A stretch of DNA of 64,000 nucleotides from Marinomonas posidonica IVIA-Po-181 (GTDB lineage: Bacteria > Pseudomonadota > Gammaproteobacteria > Pseudomonadales > Marinomonadaceae), in the NCBI RefSeq assembly GCF_000214215.1, contig NC_015559.1, positions 434,001 to 498,000 of the forward strand, written 5' to 3'. Positions 53,501-62,757 of the stretch are shown piece after piece. A program made the translations under genes and the position numbers. The notes beneath the pieces are model-generated. The model was not told the DNA's origin, searched no databases, and was given only the letters and a program-made list of their open reading frames with translations. Numbering within the stretch: position 1 is the first letter of the stretch; every line of letters begins with the position of its first letter.

Positions 53501-55327
53501 ATGTGCGGAATAGTGGGTGCGATTGCACGTCGTAATGTGTCTAAAATCTTAATTGAAGGATTAAGTCGTCTGGAATACCGTGGTTATGATTCGTCAGGTG
53601 TGGCGATTAATAACGAAGAAGGGGTGTATTTTCATCGCGCGGTTGGGAAAGTTCAGGCCTTGCGAGATAAATTTTCTGAGCAACCTTTGGACGGTAAAAT
53701 GGGCATTGCACATACTCGTTGGGCCACTCACGGTAAACCAACGGAAGCCAATGCTCACCCTCATTTTTCGGGCGACGACCTAGCCCTAGTGCACAATGGC
53801 ATTATCGAAAACCATGAGCCATTGCGTCGAGAGCTTAAAGATAAGGGTTATGAATTTAATTCGGAAACGGATACGGAAGTCATTGTTCACCTGATTCACG
53901 ATGCATTGAAAACACAGCCTGATTTGTTGAAAGCCGTGCAATCGAGCTTGTCTCGTTTAGAAGGGGCTTTTGCGATCGGTGTCGTGCAAAAAGACGACAA
54001 TGAACGTTTTATTGCCGCTCGTAAGGGAAGTCCTCTTGTGATTGGTGTTGGCATCGAAGAAAATTTTGTGGCATCAGACCAGCTGGCATTACTGCATGTG
54101 ACGGATCAGTTTATCTTCTTAGAAGAAGGTGATGTGGCAGACGTATCACGTGATCAAGTGACAATCTATGACATCCGAGGTGAGGTGCAAGAGCGCCCTG
54201 TCAGTGTTTTTAATCATAATGTAGACGCGACAGATAAAGGCGAATTTCGTCATTATATGATGAAAGAAATCTACGAGCAGCCGAATGTTATCAGTGCTTG
54301 TTTGGAAGGTCGCATTAGCGACAGCAAGGTGCTGACCAGTTGTTTTGGCGCTGAATCGGACTTTCTTAAAAAAGTTGAGAACATTCACATTGTGGCATGT
54401 GGTACCAGTTACCATGCAGGCATGGTGGCAAAATATTGGATTGAAGAATTAGCTGGCTTACCTTGTAGTGTGGAAGTGGCCAGTGAATATCGTTACCGTA
54501 AGGTGGCTGTGCCGAAAAACACCTTATTCTTGACCTTGTCACAGTCTGGTGAAACCGCCGATACTCTGGCGGCACTACGCATGGCAAAAGAGTTAAATTA
54601 CCTAACTACTTTAGCGATTTGTAATGTGCCTTCGAGCACCTTGGTACGTGAATCTGCTTTGACCTTGTTGACCAATGCCGGTGCCGAGATTGGCGTTGCT
54701 TCAACCAAGGCTTTTACAACACAGCTTACTGCTTTGTTGATCACCAGCGTCGCCATTGCCGTGGAAAACGGATTGAGTGCAGAAAAAGAAAAAACGCTAG
54801 TACAGGCTATGCGTTCTTTGCCTGCTTGTGTGAATGAGGCTTTGCAACAAGATGGGCATATCAAGCAAATCGCCGATAAATTTGCCAATAAGCACAATGC
54901 GCTTTTCTTGGGGCGTGGTGCCATGTTCCCGATTGCCCTAGAGGGCTCGTTGAAATTAAAAGAAATTTCTTACATTCATGCTGAAGCGTATCCGGCGGGA
55001 GAACTGAAACATGGTCCATTGGCATTAGTCGATGAAGACATGCCGATCATTACGTTAGTTCCGCATAATGGCATGTTGGATAAAATTAAATCGAATCTTC
55101 AAGAAGTCGCGGCTCGTGGTGGTGAGCTTTATGTTTTTGCAGATCGAGAAACTGACCTTCACAATGAGGAGAATATTACCTTCTCTGAAGTGCCAAAAGT
55201 CGAAGCCATCTTAGAGCCTATCGTACATACCATTCCTTTGCAGCTATTGTCATACCATGTTGCTGTGGTAAAAGGTACGGATGTAGACCAGCCGAGAAAT
55301 CTCGCAAAATCTGTTACGGTTGAGTAA
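53501..55327 (+). CDS. glmS: Glucosamine-6-phosphate synthase GlmS
   Basis: GlmS makes glucosamine-6-phosphate from fructose-6-phosphate and glutamine. The start at 53501 places Cys2 (the N-terminal nucleophile after Met removal) in MCGIVGAIARR, with AAAGGA upstream. A longer frame from 53441 would bury the nucleophile and is rejected. The 608-residue protein has the class-II amidotransferase domain (~1-240) and two SIS domains, and ends AKSVTVE as in the family. CATATG-N8-CATATG lies in the leader at 53412-53431. Confidence 0.97.
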   Translation: MCGIVGAIARRNVSKILIEGLSRLEYRGYDSSGVAINNEEGVYFHRAVGKVQALRDKFSEQPLDGKMGIAHTRWATHGKPTEANAHPHFSGDDLALVHNGIIENHEPLRRELKDKGYEFNSETDTEVIVHLIHDALKTQPDLLKAVQSSLSRLEGAFAIGVVQKDDNERFIAARKGSPLVIGVGIEENFVASDQLALLHVTDQFIFLEEGDVADVSRDQVTIYDIRGEVQERPVSVFNHNVDATDKGEFRHYMMKEIYEQPNVISACLEGRISDSKVLTSCFGAESDFLKKVENIHIVACGTSYHAGMVAKYWIEELAGLPCSVEVASEYRYRKVAVPKNTLFLTLSQSGETADTLAALRMAKELNYLTTLAICNVPSSTLVRESALTLLTNAGAEIGVASTKAFTTQLTALLITSVAIAVENGLSAEKEKTLVQAMRSLPACVNEALQQDGHIKQIADKFANKHNALFLGRGAMFPIALEGSLKLKEISYIHAEAYPAGELKHGPLALVDEDMPIITLVPHNGMLDKIKSNLQEVAARGGELYVFADRETDLHNEENITFSEVPKVEAILEPIVHTIPLQLLSYHVAVVKGTDVDQPRNLAKSVTVE

Positions 55328-55358
55328 TAAAAAGGCCCAGTTAGCATGCTAACTGGGC
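55325..55358 (-). terminator. Terminator of ogl, abutting the glmS stop
   Basis: A 24-base perfect palindrome (arms GCCCAGTTAG and CTAACTGGGC, 55335-55358) is followed on the minus strand by CTTTTTATT. It lies 79 bases past the ogl stop and overlaps the glmS 3' end, so it may also terminate glmS. Confidence 0.78.
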
Positions 55359-55436
55359 AAACTCATACAGAGAGTGACATGAAAAATAGGTCAATTAGAG
55401 GTTTGGCCCTGCTAAGATATCAATTAGCAAGGCATT

Positions 55437-56594
55437 TTAACCTTGATGGATAGAGGCCAGATAGACGGCGGGTGAACCATTCCTATCCGAACCAAATAGC
55501 ACGGACTGATTGTCAGGTGTAAAGGACGGATGTGGATGATTGACTTGACGATCGCCCTCCAATACCGCCCAACTTGTTTTGTGTTCAGCAATCGCTGAGA
55601 TGTTATCTTTCTGTAAATCAATCACATAAAGGTTTGGGTCGTTTTCTATGCTGTGGCTAGAAGTGTCTGTGACATCGACAGGTGTGCCTGAACCATCACC
55701 AACCACCAGAGTACCATCGTAATTGCTCATTAAGTGGCTACAGGCCGGCATGTTACTTTCTACCTTAAAGCTTAAATCGTCAGCATCAACGGAACAAAGC
55801 TCACGCTGGTGGCTGTTGGGGCGATAAGAAACAAACATCATTTTTGAGCCGTCTGGTACAAAAAATTCGTGGGTACAGGACTCATTCTTGTCTTGCTCGT
55901 AGACTTTACGTAAGTTCTTGCCGTTTTCATTTATCATCCACATGCGAGTCTCGACAAGGTCGTGTGGTCCTTCATGACAAAAAGCGATGGTATTGTCATC
56001 ATTTGGTCGATATAAGGGGTGACCGAGCCAGATATTGTCTTCAAATACCACATTTCTTTCACCGGTTTGTAAATCAATGGAAATCAGTCGGCAGTGAGGG
56101 TTTTGGTGATACAGTTGTGCAAACTTTTCCCAGCTGTCTAATTCCATGTAATCGCTGTCTTTAATTTCGATCCCTACCACTTTTGTGCAGTCTGTGTTGG
56201 GGACCCAAGTGCCATAGCCCACCCAGCCCTTAGCGACTTCATATAACACAGAGTGCTCTTGTGTTTTAAGGTCAACACGAATCAGTTGTTTATTGTGTTT
56301 GACGAAGATAAGGGCGTCGTCTTGGGTGGTGATAAAGCCACCAAACACATTATCACCAGAGCCTTCTGTTAATTGAAGGGCCGTTTCTTCTTTTAGGTCT
56401 ACGAGATGGTAATTACGGTGTTGGTCAAAGTCCGCAGCGAGTAATAATTTATTGCCGTCATGGGTGAAGCATTTTTGGTAGAAATAATTGCGGTTACAAA
56501 GCGCATTGTCAGGCGTTAGTTGAATGATGTTAGAACCCGTTTGAGTGTCTTTAAAGTGTTTAAACGGTAAAGACAATAGGTGGCCGAGTGACAT
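55437..56594 (-). CDS. ogl: Oligogalacturonate lyase (polysaccharide lyase family 22)
   Basis: Ogl cleaves di- and trigalacturonate from pectin breakdown in the cytoplasm, giving 5-keto-4-deoxyuronate. The 385-residue beta-propeller has no signal peptide. The residues known from Yersinia PL22 are in register: catalytic Arg217 and His242 (ESCTHEFF), and metal ligands His287, Gln350, His353 and His355 (QVNHPHPSF). A KdgR-like box lies about 90-110 bases upstream of the ATG. It is divergent from kdgR. Confidence 0.93.
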   Translation of the reverse strand: MSLGHLLSLPFKHFKDTQTGSNIIQLTPDNALCNRNYFYQKCFTHDGNKLLLAADFDQHRNYHLVDLKEETALQLTEGSGDNVFGGFITTQDDALIFVKHNKQLIRVDLKTQEHSVLYEVAKGWVGYGTWVPNTDCTKVVGIEIKDSDYMELDSWEKFAQLYHQNPHCRLISIDLQTGERNVVFEDNIWLGHPLYRPNDDNTIAFCHEGPHDLVETRMWMINENGKNLRKVYEQDKNESCTHEFFVPDGSKMMFVSYRPNSHQRELCSVDADDLSFKVESNMPACSHLMSNYDGTLVVGDGSGTPVDVTDTSSHSIENDPNLYVIDLQKDNISAIAEHKTSWAVLEGDRQVNHPHPSFTPDNQSVLFGSDRNGSPAVYLASIHQG

Positions 56595-56682
56595 GAATCC
56601 CTCTCTTATTTTTGTTAAATACAGTCTGCATTATGGTCTCGATAACCTTAAGAATAGACAAAATGACAAACTCTAGTCAACT

Positions 56683-56706
56683 AAAATGAAAAGCCGTTTT
56701 ATTTTT
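56683..56706. promoter_or_regulatory. Candidate KdgR box between ogl and kdgR
   Basis: AAAATGAAAAGCCGTTTTAT (56683-56702, continuing TTTT) is an imperfect palindrome of the form AATGAAAA-N3-GTTTTATT. It fits KdgR operators (AATRAAAY...RTTTYATT type). It sits in the 247-base divergent region. Confidence 0.55.
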
Positions 56707-56841
56707 ATTTGTTGTGGTGTTGTTCCAAATTAAGTGGGTGGGACGAGGTTGCGAATTGAAAGGCCCTAGTATGGGATGTATCTATTAGACATTTTCTACT
56801 ATACTGGCAAAATCCTATTTCAATAAAAATGAAACTAACTT

Positions 56842-57630
56842 ATGGCAAACGAAGAAAACAATAATCAGCAAATTGAACCTGTTTCCTCTGTTATGAAGGT
56901 GTTTGCAATTTTAAATGCCTTATCTGAAAAGAAAGCCTCTGGCGTGACAGAGTTATCACAAAAAGTTATGACTTCCAAAAGTACGGTGTATCGCTTCCTA
57001 CAGACCATGAAGATGCTCGGTTATGTTAGTCAGGAAGGCGAGGATGATCGTTATTCATTGACTCTTAAACTGTTTGAAACAAGCTCTAAAGCGTTGGATT
57101 ACGTTGATTTAGTTTCCTTGGCAGAGCCTCATATGAATCGTATTGGTGAATTGACCAAAGAGGCATTGCACCTAGGGATTCGTGATGGTGATGGAATCAT
57201 TTATATCTACAAAGTAGATGCTCAGTATAATTTACGCATGCAGTCTCGCATCGGTGGTCGTAACCCTCTTTACTCTACGGCAATTGGCAAGGTGTTATTG
57301 GCTGAGCGTCCAGAAGACTATGTGCGCGATGTCTTGAGTGAGACGGAATTTACCCCTTCAACATCTCATACACACCTGAATATCGAAGCCTTGCTTGAAG
57401 AGTTAACCTTAGTCAAACAGCAGGGTTACGGGGTCGATAACGAAGAGCAAGAAGAGGGGTTGCGTTGTATTGCAGCCCCCATTTACGATCGTTTAGGCAA
57501 TGTCGTGGCAGGATTAAGTTTGTCCTTTCCTTCGCTGCGTTACACTCAAGAAAAATTTGATACTTACACTAGCTTGTTGCAAGAAGCGGCAGCGGATATT
57601 TCCGAAAAGTTAGGGGATGTTAAATCTTAG
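56842..57630 (+). CDS. kdgR: IclR-family repressor of pectin catabolism KdgR
   Basis: KdgR represses pectinolysis genes until 2-keto-3-deoxygluconate binds. The 262-residue protein has an IclR winged helix at ~15-75 (SSVMKVFAILNALSEKKASG and SKSTVYRFLQTMKMLGYV) and an IclR effector domain with GRNPLYSTAIGKVLLA and EEQEEGLRCIAAPI. Sequence is close to enterobacterial KdgR. It is flanked by ogl and kdgF, and both spacers have KdgR-like boxes. Confidence 0.92.
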   Translation: MANEENNNQQIEPVSSVMKVFAILNALSEKKASGVTELSQKVMTSKSTVYRFLQTMKMLGYVSQEGEDDRYSLTLKLFETSSKALDYVDLVSLAEPHMNRIGELTKEALHLGIRDGDGIIYIYKVDAQYNLRMQSRIGGRNPLYSTAIGKVLLAERPEDYVRDVLSETEFTPSTSHTHLNIEALLEELTLVKQQGYGVDNEEQEEGLRCIAAPIYDRLGNVVAGLSLSFPSLRYTQEKFDTYTSLLQEAAADISEKLGDVKS

Positions 57631-57657
57631 TATTGAATGAATTGATTTGAGTGGATA

Positions 57658-57685
57658 AAAAATGGAGGCTTGGGCCTCCATTTTT
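57658..57685 (+). terminator. Rho-independent terminator after kdgR
   Basis: A perfect 12-bp stem AAAAATGGAGGC/GCCTCCATTTTT with a TTGG loop and a T-rich tail. Confidence 0.9.
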
Positions 57686-57750
57686 GTTTGTGCTGAGAGA
57701 ATGTGAAATAAGTCGCTTTCGAGTTTTTATCTTAATTGATGGCTTTTGGG

Positions 57751-57808
57751 ATTTTGTGAAACAGCTTTTCATAAAATGTTGAATAATGTTTTGGTTGGCT
57801 GCTATAGT
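57751..57808 (+). promoter_or_regulatory. kdgF promoter with KdgR-like box
   Basis: A near-perfect palindrome, ATTTTGTGAAA-CAGC-TTTTCATAAAAT minus end bases (57751-57777), matches the KdgR operator pattern. It is followed directly by TTGAAT (57779-57784) and TATAGT (57803-57808) with an 18-base spacer. Repressor binding here would block the -35 region. Confidence 0.65.
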
Positions 57809-57844
57809 GTCTAAGTCTAAAGCAAGAATACTAAGAGTTAACCT

Positions 57845-58201
57845 ATGTTTGTTTACAATAACCAAGTCCCGCTGGAAGACCTCGGAGACGGGGTATCTCG
57901 CAAAATTATGGCGTATTCCGACAACATTATGACCGTTGAGGTTCATTTTGAAAAAGGTGCGGTAGGTCCATTGCACAACCACCCTCATGAGCAGCTTACC
58001 TATGTGTTATCAGGTAAGTTTGAATTCACCATTGGTGATGAAACTCGAATCGTTAGCCAAGGCGATACGCTCTACAAAGAGCCTAATGTCATGCACGGCT
58101 GTGTGTGTTTAGAGCCTGGTGTGTTACTGGATAATTTCACGCCAATGCGAAAAGACTTTGTCGGGTTAGAAGAATCTTATTACCAAAAACAGGATGCTTA
58201 A
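57845..58201 (+). CDS. kdgF: Cupin protein KdgF, uronate ring-opening
   Basis: KdgF converts 4,5-unsaturated galacturonate, released by pectin lyases, into the linear 5-keto-4-deoxyuronate. The 118-residue cupin has the metal-binding cluster GPLHNHPHEQ (His44, His46, His48, Gln50) and the second cupin motif with His84 (NVMHGCVC). It overlaps or abuts the isomerase-like gene downstream, indicating co-translation and consecutive steps. Confidence 0.92.
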   Translation: MFVYNNQVPLEDLGDGVSRKIMAYSDNIMTVEVHFEKGAVGPLHNHPHEQLTYVLSGKFEFTIGDETRIVSQGDTLYKEPNVMHGCVCLEPGVLLDNFTPMRKDFVGLEESYYQKQDA

Positions 58202-58202
58202 T

Positions 58203-58841
58203 ATGAAAATTGCGCTAATGATGGAAAACAGTCAAGCAGGTAAGAATGCAGTCATTTTTCAGCAGCTTAATGAGGTAGCGGAGCCACTCAATCACCATGT
58301 TCACAATGTTGGCATGAGTGACGAAAATGACCATCACTTAACCTATATCCATTTGGGGATTATGGCCAGTATTTTGCTTAATGCGAATGCAGTTGATTTT
58401 GTTGTGTCAGGGTGTGGTACTGGCCAAGGCGCGATGATGTCTCTGAATGCTCACCCTGGGGTGATATGTGGCTATTGCTTGGAGCCTTCCGACGCCTTTT
58501 TGTTTAATCAAATCAACAATGGTAACGCCATTGCGATGGCATTTGCCAAAGGCTTCGGTTGGGCGGCAGAATTGAATGCTCGTTATATTTTTGAAAAAGC
58601 CTTTACTGGCCCTCGTGGTGAAGGGTACCCAGTCGAGCGCAAAGAACCGCAAGTTCGTAATGCTGGCATTTTGAACCAAGTTAAAGCGGCTACTATGAAA
58701 GAAAACTACATAGATACGTTAAAAGCAATGGATCAAGATCTTGTCAAAACTGCGGTGACGGGCGAGCGTTTCCAGAAATGTTTGTTTGAAAACGGCCAAA
58801 ATCCTGAGATTGAAGCTTATGTGCGTTCATTGTTGGTCTAA
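58203..58841 (+). CDS. RpiB/LacA-family sugar isomerase, candidate uronate isomerase (DhuI-like)
   Basis: The 212-residue protein belongs to the RpiB/LacAB isomerase family. The motif VDFVVSGCGTGQGAMMSLNA carries the active-site cysteine and glycine-rich loop, and GYCLEPSDAFLFNQINNGN follows. It is longer than RpiB (~150) with an added C-terminal region. The start at 58203, one base after the kdgF stop, has AGGA 8 bases upstream. Its place after kdgF suggests it isomerises 5-keto-4-deoxyuronate to 2,5-diketo-3-deoxygluconate, like streptococcal DhuI, in place of the unrelated KduI. The family is seen; the reaction is inferred. Confidence 0.75.
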   Translation: MKIALMMENSQAGKNAVIFQQLNEVAEPLNHHVHNVGMSDENDHHLTYIHLGIMASILLNANAVDFVVSGCGTGQGAMMSLNAHPGVICGYCLEPSDAFLFNQINNGNAIAMAFAKGFGWAAELNARYIFEKAFTGPRGEGYPVERKEPQVRNAGILNQVKAATMKENYIDTLKAMDQDLVKTAVTGERFQKCLFENGQNPEIEAYVRSLLV

Positions 58842-58874
58842 TGATATGGCTTAATTCGTTATGTTGTTTTGAGT

Positions 58875-58904
58875 AAAAAAAGGAAGACATGTTCTTCCTT
58901 TTTT
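58875..58904 (+). terminator. Rho-independent terminator after kdgF-isomerase operon
   Basis: A 12-bp stem with arms AAAAAAGGAAGA and TCTTCCTTTTTT and a short loop gives a T-rich tail 34 bases past the stop. Confidence 0.85.
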
Positions 58905-58951
58905 ATTGTCTGCCCCCCAATTTTTTATGACAAAGGTGATGGTAAGCAGGA

Positions 58952-60052
58952 ATGAAAGGTTTTCATGCGGTGGTATCTCTGGAGGGTCAAGAAGGTGCTT
59001 TTTCTAACGTACAAGCAGCATTAGATGCGGCACCAAAGGATGATTCGCTGTATCGCATCTATATCACATCAGGTCGATATCACGAGCGCATTGGTATAAC
59101 TCGAAATAATTTAGAAATAATTGGATCTGGGTGTTCTGAAGTGGTGATTTATGGTGCTGTGTGCGCTGGCATGCTGAAAGAAGCTGGTCATATCGCGAGT
59201 ACTCTTGGCAGTCGAATTATCGAAATTGATGCTGTTAATGTCACCTTGAAACGCCTGACGGTCATTAATCAGTGGGACTACATTGCTAATGCTCTGAAGT
59301 CAGATCAAGATCCAAGCAAGCAGCAACATACACAAGCCGTTGCTTTGCTTATCAATGAGCACAGTGATCAAGTTTTACTAGAAGAGGTCTGTTTAGATAG
59401 CTACCAAGATACCTTCTGTGCTCAGGGTGGAAGAAGTTACCTGAAAGCCTGCAAGATCAGCGGTAACATCGACTTTGTATTCGGTTCAGGTTGTACATTG
59501 TTGGAATCATGTGAATTGGTGTGTAAGTCTTATCCTAGTCAAGATAAGGTGCTTGGGTATGTAGCCGCTCCCAGCACAAATAAGCTTCAGGAATATGGAT
59601 TGGTTTTTCTACGATGTAGTATTTATCGTGAAAATATTGATCTTTATGCTTCATCTGAGGAGAAAACCTATGCCTTGGGGCGACCTTGGCACCCAACCAA
59701 GACATTTGATGATGGTCGTTATGCTGATCCAGATGCGATAGGCGTTGCCATGTACATAGAGTGTGAATTAGAAGGGCATATATTTGGTTGGGACAAAATG
59801 TATGGTTTGGCAAGGGACGGTACAAAACGTTATTTTGAACCGGATAAGCATGCTCGCTTTTATGAGTGGCGTAATACGGGCAGCGGGGCTCTGCATTCTG
59901 GTTATAAAGGACTGTGGCCAAAAGCAGAGTGTTTTTCCAACTTAGGTCAGGAATTCGCTCAAGCATTACGTCAGGATGTTTTGGGAGACTGGGCGTTGTT
60001 GTTTAATTTTCCCTCTAAGTCTTCACGTCTTAATAGGCCATCCTCTAAGTAA
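58952..60052 (+). CDS. Pectin methylesterase (CE8) without signal peptide
   Basis: Pectin methylesterase removes methyl esters from galacturonate residues. The 366-residue beta-helix has the CE8 catalytic set: Gln128, Gln152-Asp153 (DSYQDTF), Asp174 (GNIDFVFG), and Arg244/Trp246 (LGRPW). The N-terminus (MKGFHAVVSLEGQEGAFSNV) goes straight into the catalytic fold and has no signal peptide or lipobox. The enzyme is therefore probably cytoplasmic and acts on imported methylated oligomers before Ogl. It lies downstream of the kdgF terminator with its own start. AGGA abuts the ATG unusually closely. Confidence 0.88.
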   Translation: MKGFHAVVSLEGQEGAFSNVQAALDAAPKDDSLYRIYITSGRYHERIGITRNNLEIIGSGCSEVVIYGAVCAGMLKEAGHIASTLGSRIIEIDAVNVTLKRLTVINQWDYIANALKSDQDPSKQQHTQAVALLINEHSDQVLLEEVCLDSYQDTFCAQGGRSYLKACKISGNIDFVFGSGCTLLESCELVCKSYPSQDKVLGYVAAPSTNKLQEYGLVFLRCSIYRENIDLYASSEEKTYALGRPWHPTKTFDDGRYADPDAIGVAMYIECELEGHIFGWDKMYGLARDGTKRYFEPDKHARFYEWRNTGSGALHSGYKGLWPKAECFSNLGQEFAQALRQDVLGDWALLFNFPSKSSRLNRPSSK

Positions 60053-60320
60053 GTTAACCTCAAGCTTCTAGCTGATAAAATGCTAGCCTATTTCACCCTT
60101 TCGAATTTAGTCGAAGGTGACAGTGATCCGAATGTCCTTTAAATAATAGCAAACTCATGAAAATAGAATTTATTTGTGCAGTTTAATGGGAACTTAACAA
60201 ATATAAGGGTACAATTGCGCGAATTTTGTCCCATATCTAGATCCGAAGTGCTTAAAAGTCTGTTTCGCAAGGGCGGAATGCGACACTTAATTTGAGCCTC
60301 GCTTATTACAGAGAAATAAA

Positions 60321-62141
60321 ATGTCTATTGATATTAGTAAGTTACGTAACGTTGCTATTATAGCTCACGTTGACCATGGTAAAACAACACTCGTTGACCA
60401 GCTACTAAGCCAGTCAGGAACACTTGATCGTAAAGACGAAGGTGCAGAGCGCATCATGGACTCGAACGATCAAGAGAAAGAACGTGGTATTACCATCTTG
60501 GCGAAAAATACAGCGATCAAGTGGAACGATTACCGTATCAATATCGTAGACACACCTGGACACGCCGACTTCGGTGGTGAAGTAGAGCGTGTATTGTCGA
60601 TGGTTGACTCTGTATTGTTGTTGGTGGATGCGGTTGATGGTCCAATGCCACAAACGCGTTTCGTAACTTCTAAGGCGTTTGAGCGTGGTTTACGCCCCAT
60701 CGTTGTTATCAACAAGATTGACCGCCCAGGCGCTCGTCCTGATTGGGTAATGGATCAAGTATTTGATCTATTTGACAGTCTTGGTGCATCTGAAGAGCAA
60801 CTTGATTTTCCTGTTATTTATGCTTCTGCAATCAACGGTATTTCTGGTAATGATCCAGAGCAAATGGCAGAAGACATGACGCCACTTTACCAAATGATCG
60901 TCGACAGTGTACCGGTTCCTAACGTTGACCCGGAAGGCACGTTCCAGATGCAGGTATCAGCATTGGATTACGATAGCTATGTAGGTGTTATCGGTGTGGG
61001 TCGTATTACACGCGGTAGCTTGTCTCCTAACCAACAAGTGGTTGTGAAATCGGCTGATGGTAAAGAGCGTAAAGGTAAAGTGCTAAACGTTAAGGGCTAC
61101 CACGGACTTCAGCGTGTCGACACTGACCAAGCTTATGCTGGTGATATCGTTTGTATTACTGGTATCGATGGTCTAAGCATCTCGGATACTTTGTGTGATC
61201 CAACGTGTGTTGAATCTCTCCCTGTTTTGACGGTAGATGAGCCAACGGTTAGCATGACCTTCATCGTTAACGATTCACCATTTGCAGGTAAAGAAGGTAA
61301 GTTCGTTACAACGCGTAACATCAAAGACCGTCTAGACCAAGAGCTTATCCACAACGTAGCTCTGCGTGTGACTCAAGGCGATACGCCTGATAAATTCATC
61401 GTATCGGGTCGTGGTGAATTGCACTTATCTGTATTGATTGAAACCATGCGTCGTGAAGGTTTCGAAATGGGCGTATCTCGTCCAGAAGTAGTGAAAAAAG
61501 AAATTGATGGCCAAATCCAAGAACCATTTGAGCAAGTTGTGATTGACGTTGAAGAGCAACATCAAGGTTCCATCATGGAAGAGCTTGGTCTGCGTAAAGC
61601 GGAACTGACGAACATGGAGCCAGATGGTAAAGGCCGTGTACGTCTTGAATTCATCGTGCCTTCTCGCGGCTTGATTGGTTTCCGTGGTTTGTTCCTAACT
61701 TTGACTTCTGGTTCCGGTATTATGACCAGTGTCTTCGATCACTATGGTCCTGTTAAAGACGGTGAAGTAACTGGCCGTCAAAACGGTGTACTTGTTAGTA
61801 TGTTGACTGGTAAAACAGCGGCTTACGCTTTGTTTAACTTACAGAGTCGTGGACGTATGTTCTTGGGACATGCGGTGGACATCTACGAAGGTCAGATCAT
61901 TGGTATTCATTCACGTGATAACGATCTTGCGGTTAACCCAGTTAAGGGTAAGCAGCTGACTAACGTACGAGCTTCTGGTACGGATGAAGCCTTGACGCTT
62001 ACGCCGCCAATTAAGCACACACTTGAGCAAGCGCTTGAGTTTATCGAAGACGATGAGTTGGTAGAAGTAACACCAGAAAGCATTCGTATTCGTAAGAAGC
62101 TACTAACGGAAAATGAGCGTAAGCGCGCTGGCCGTAAATAA
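60321..62141 (+). CDS. typA: Ribosome-associated GTPase TypA/BipA
   Basis: TypA/BipA is a translational GTPase that aids 50S assembly and stress and cold responses. The 606-residue protein has G1 [10 protein letters not shown]2 RGITI, G3 [12 protein letters not shown]4 NKIDRP and the C-terminal BipA-specific domain ([19 protein letters not shown]). Length and sequence are typical. The leader is about 270 bases long and lacks any other gene. Confidence 0.97.
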   Translation: MSIDISKLRNVAIIAHVDHGKTTLVDQLLSQSGTLDRKDEGAERIMDSNDQEKERGITILAKNTAIKWNDYRINIVDTPGHADFGGEVERVLSMVDSVLLLVDAVDGPMPQTRFVTSKAFERGLRPIVVINKIDRPGARPDWVMDQVFDLFDSLGASEEQLDFPVIYASAINGISGNDPEQMAEDMTPLYQMIVDSVPVPNVDPEGTFQMQVSALDYDSYVGVIGVGRITRGSLSPNQQVVVKSADGKERKGKVLNVKGYHGLQRVDTDQAYAGDIVCITGIDGLSISDTLCDPTCVESLPVLTVDEPTVSMTFIVNDSPFAGKEGKFVTTRNIKDRLDQELIHNVALRVTQGDTPDKFIVSGRGELHLSVLIETMRREGFEMGVSRPEVVKKEIDGQIQEPFEQVVIDVEEQHQGSIMEELGLRKAELTNMEPDGKGRVRLEFIVPSRGLIGFRGLFLTLTSGSGIMTSVFDHYGPVKDGEVTGRQNGVLVSMLTGKTAAYALFNLQSRGRMFLGHAVDIYEGQIIGIHSRDNDLAVNPVKGKQLTNVRASGTDEALTLTPPIKHTLEQALEFIEDDELVEVTPESIRIRKKLLTENERKRAGRK

Positions 62142-62168
62142 GACATTGCTTAACTGAGCAGCAGCAAA

Positions 62169-62225
62169 TAAGCCTATCATTAGGCTTAGGAGCGACAGAA
62201 GCGCCTTCGGGCGCTTTTGTTTTAT
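62169..62225 (+). terminator. Double hairpin terminator after typA
   Basis: The first hairpin is TAAGCCTA-TCAT-TAGGCTTA (62169-62188). The second is AAGCGCC-TTCG-GGCGCTT (62199-62216) with a UUCG loop and a TTGTTTTA tail. The second is a standard terminator. Confidence 0.85.
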
Positions 62226-62253
62226 CTGGCCTACGGAAAAAAGAGAGGATCAA

Positions 62254-62688
62254 ATGAAAGTATTAGTGCAGCGTGCCTTAAATGCCAGTGTGACGGTGGA
62301 GGGTGAGGTCGTTGGTGCCATTGACCATGGTCAGTTGGTCTTAGTGGGAATTGAAAAAGGCGATACTGAGGTGGATGTTCAGCGCCTTGCCGATAAGTTG
62401 CTCAAATATCGGATGTTCAGTGATGACGACGGCAAGATGAATCTGAATGTTCAGCAAGCGAATGGTGGGGTTTTACTGGTGTCTCAGTTTACCTTAGCGG
62501 CGGACACGAAAAAGGGGTTGCGTCCTGGGTTCTCAACTGCGGCCATTCCAGCGGAAGGCGAGCGCTTGTTTAATGAGTTCGTTGAAAAAGTGCGTGCACA
62601 GCATAGCAAGGTTGAAACAGGTCGCTTTGGTGCTGACATGAAGGTGGCTTTGATTAATGATGGCCCAGTGACCTTTATGTTGGAGTAG
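62254..62688 (+). CDS. dtd: D-aminoacyl-tRNA deacylase Dtd
   Basis: Dtd hydrolyses D-amino acids, and glycine mischarged on tRNA-Ala. The 144-residue protein has the SQFTLAADTKKGLRPGFSTA block and the cis-GlyPro-bearing NDGPVTF near its C-terminus. AGAGAGG precedes the ATG. Confidence 0.96.
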   Translation: MKVLVQRALNASVTVEGEVVGAIDHGQLVLVGIEKGDTEVDVQRLADKLLKYRMFSDDDGKMNLNVQQANGGVLLVSQFTLAADTKKGLRPGFSTAAIPAEGERLFNEFVEKVRAQHSKVETGRFGADMKVALINDGPVTFMLE

Positions 62689-62757
62689 TAGAATGGGTTA
62701 GACCATAGGACTACACTCTCTGAAACTGGATTATTCAGGCATGAGTCAGTCTAGAGG

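Noticed and set aside
59535-59966. 143-codon minus-strand frame inside the pectin methylesterase gene
   Set aside because: Antisense to the CE8 catalytic region, with no ribosome-binding site or known domain.
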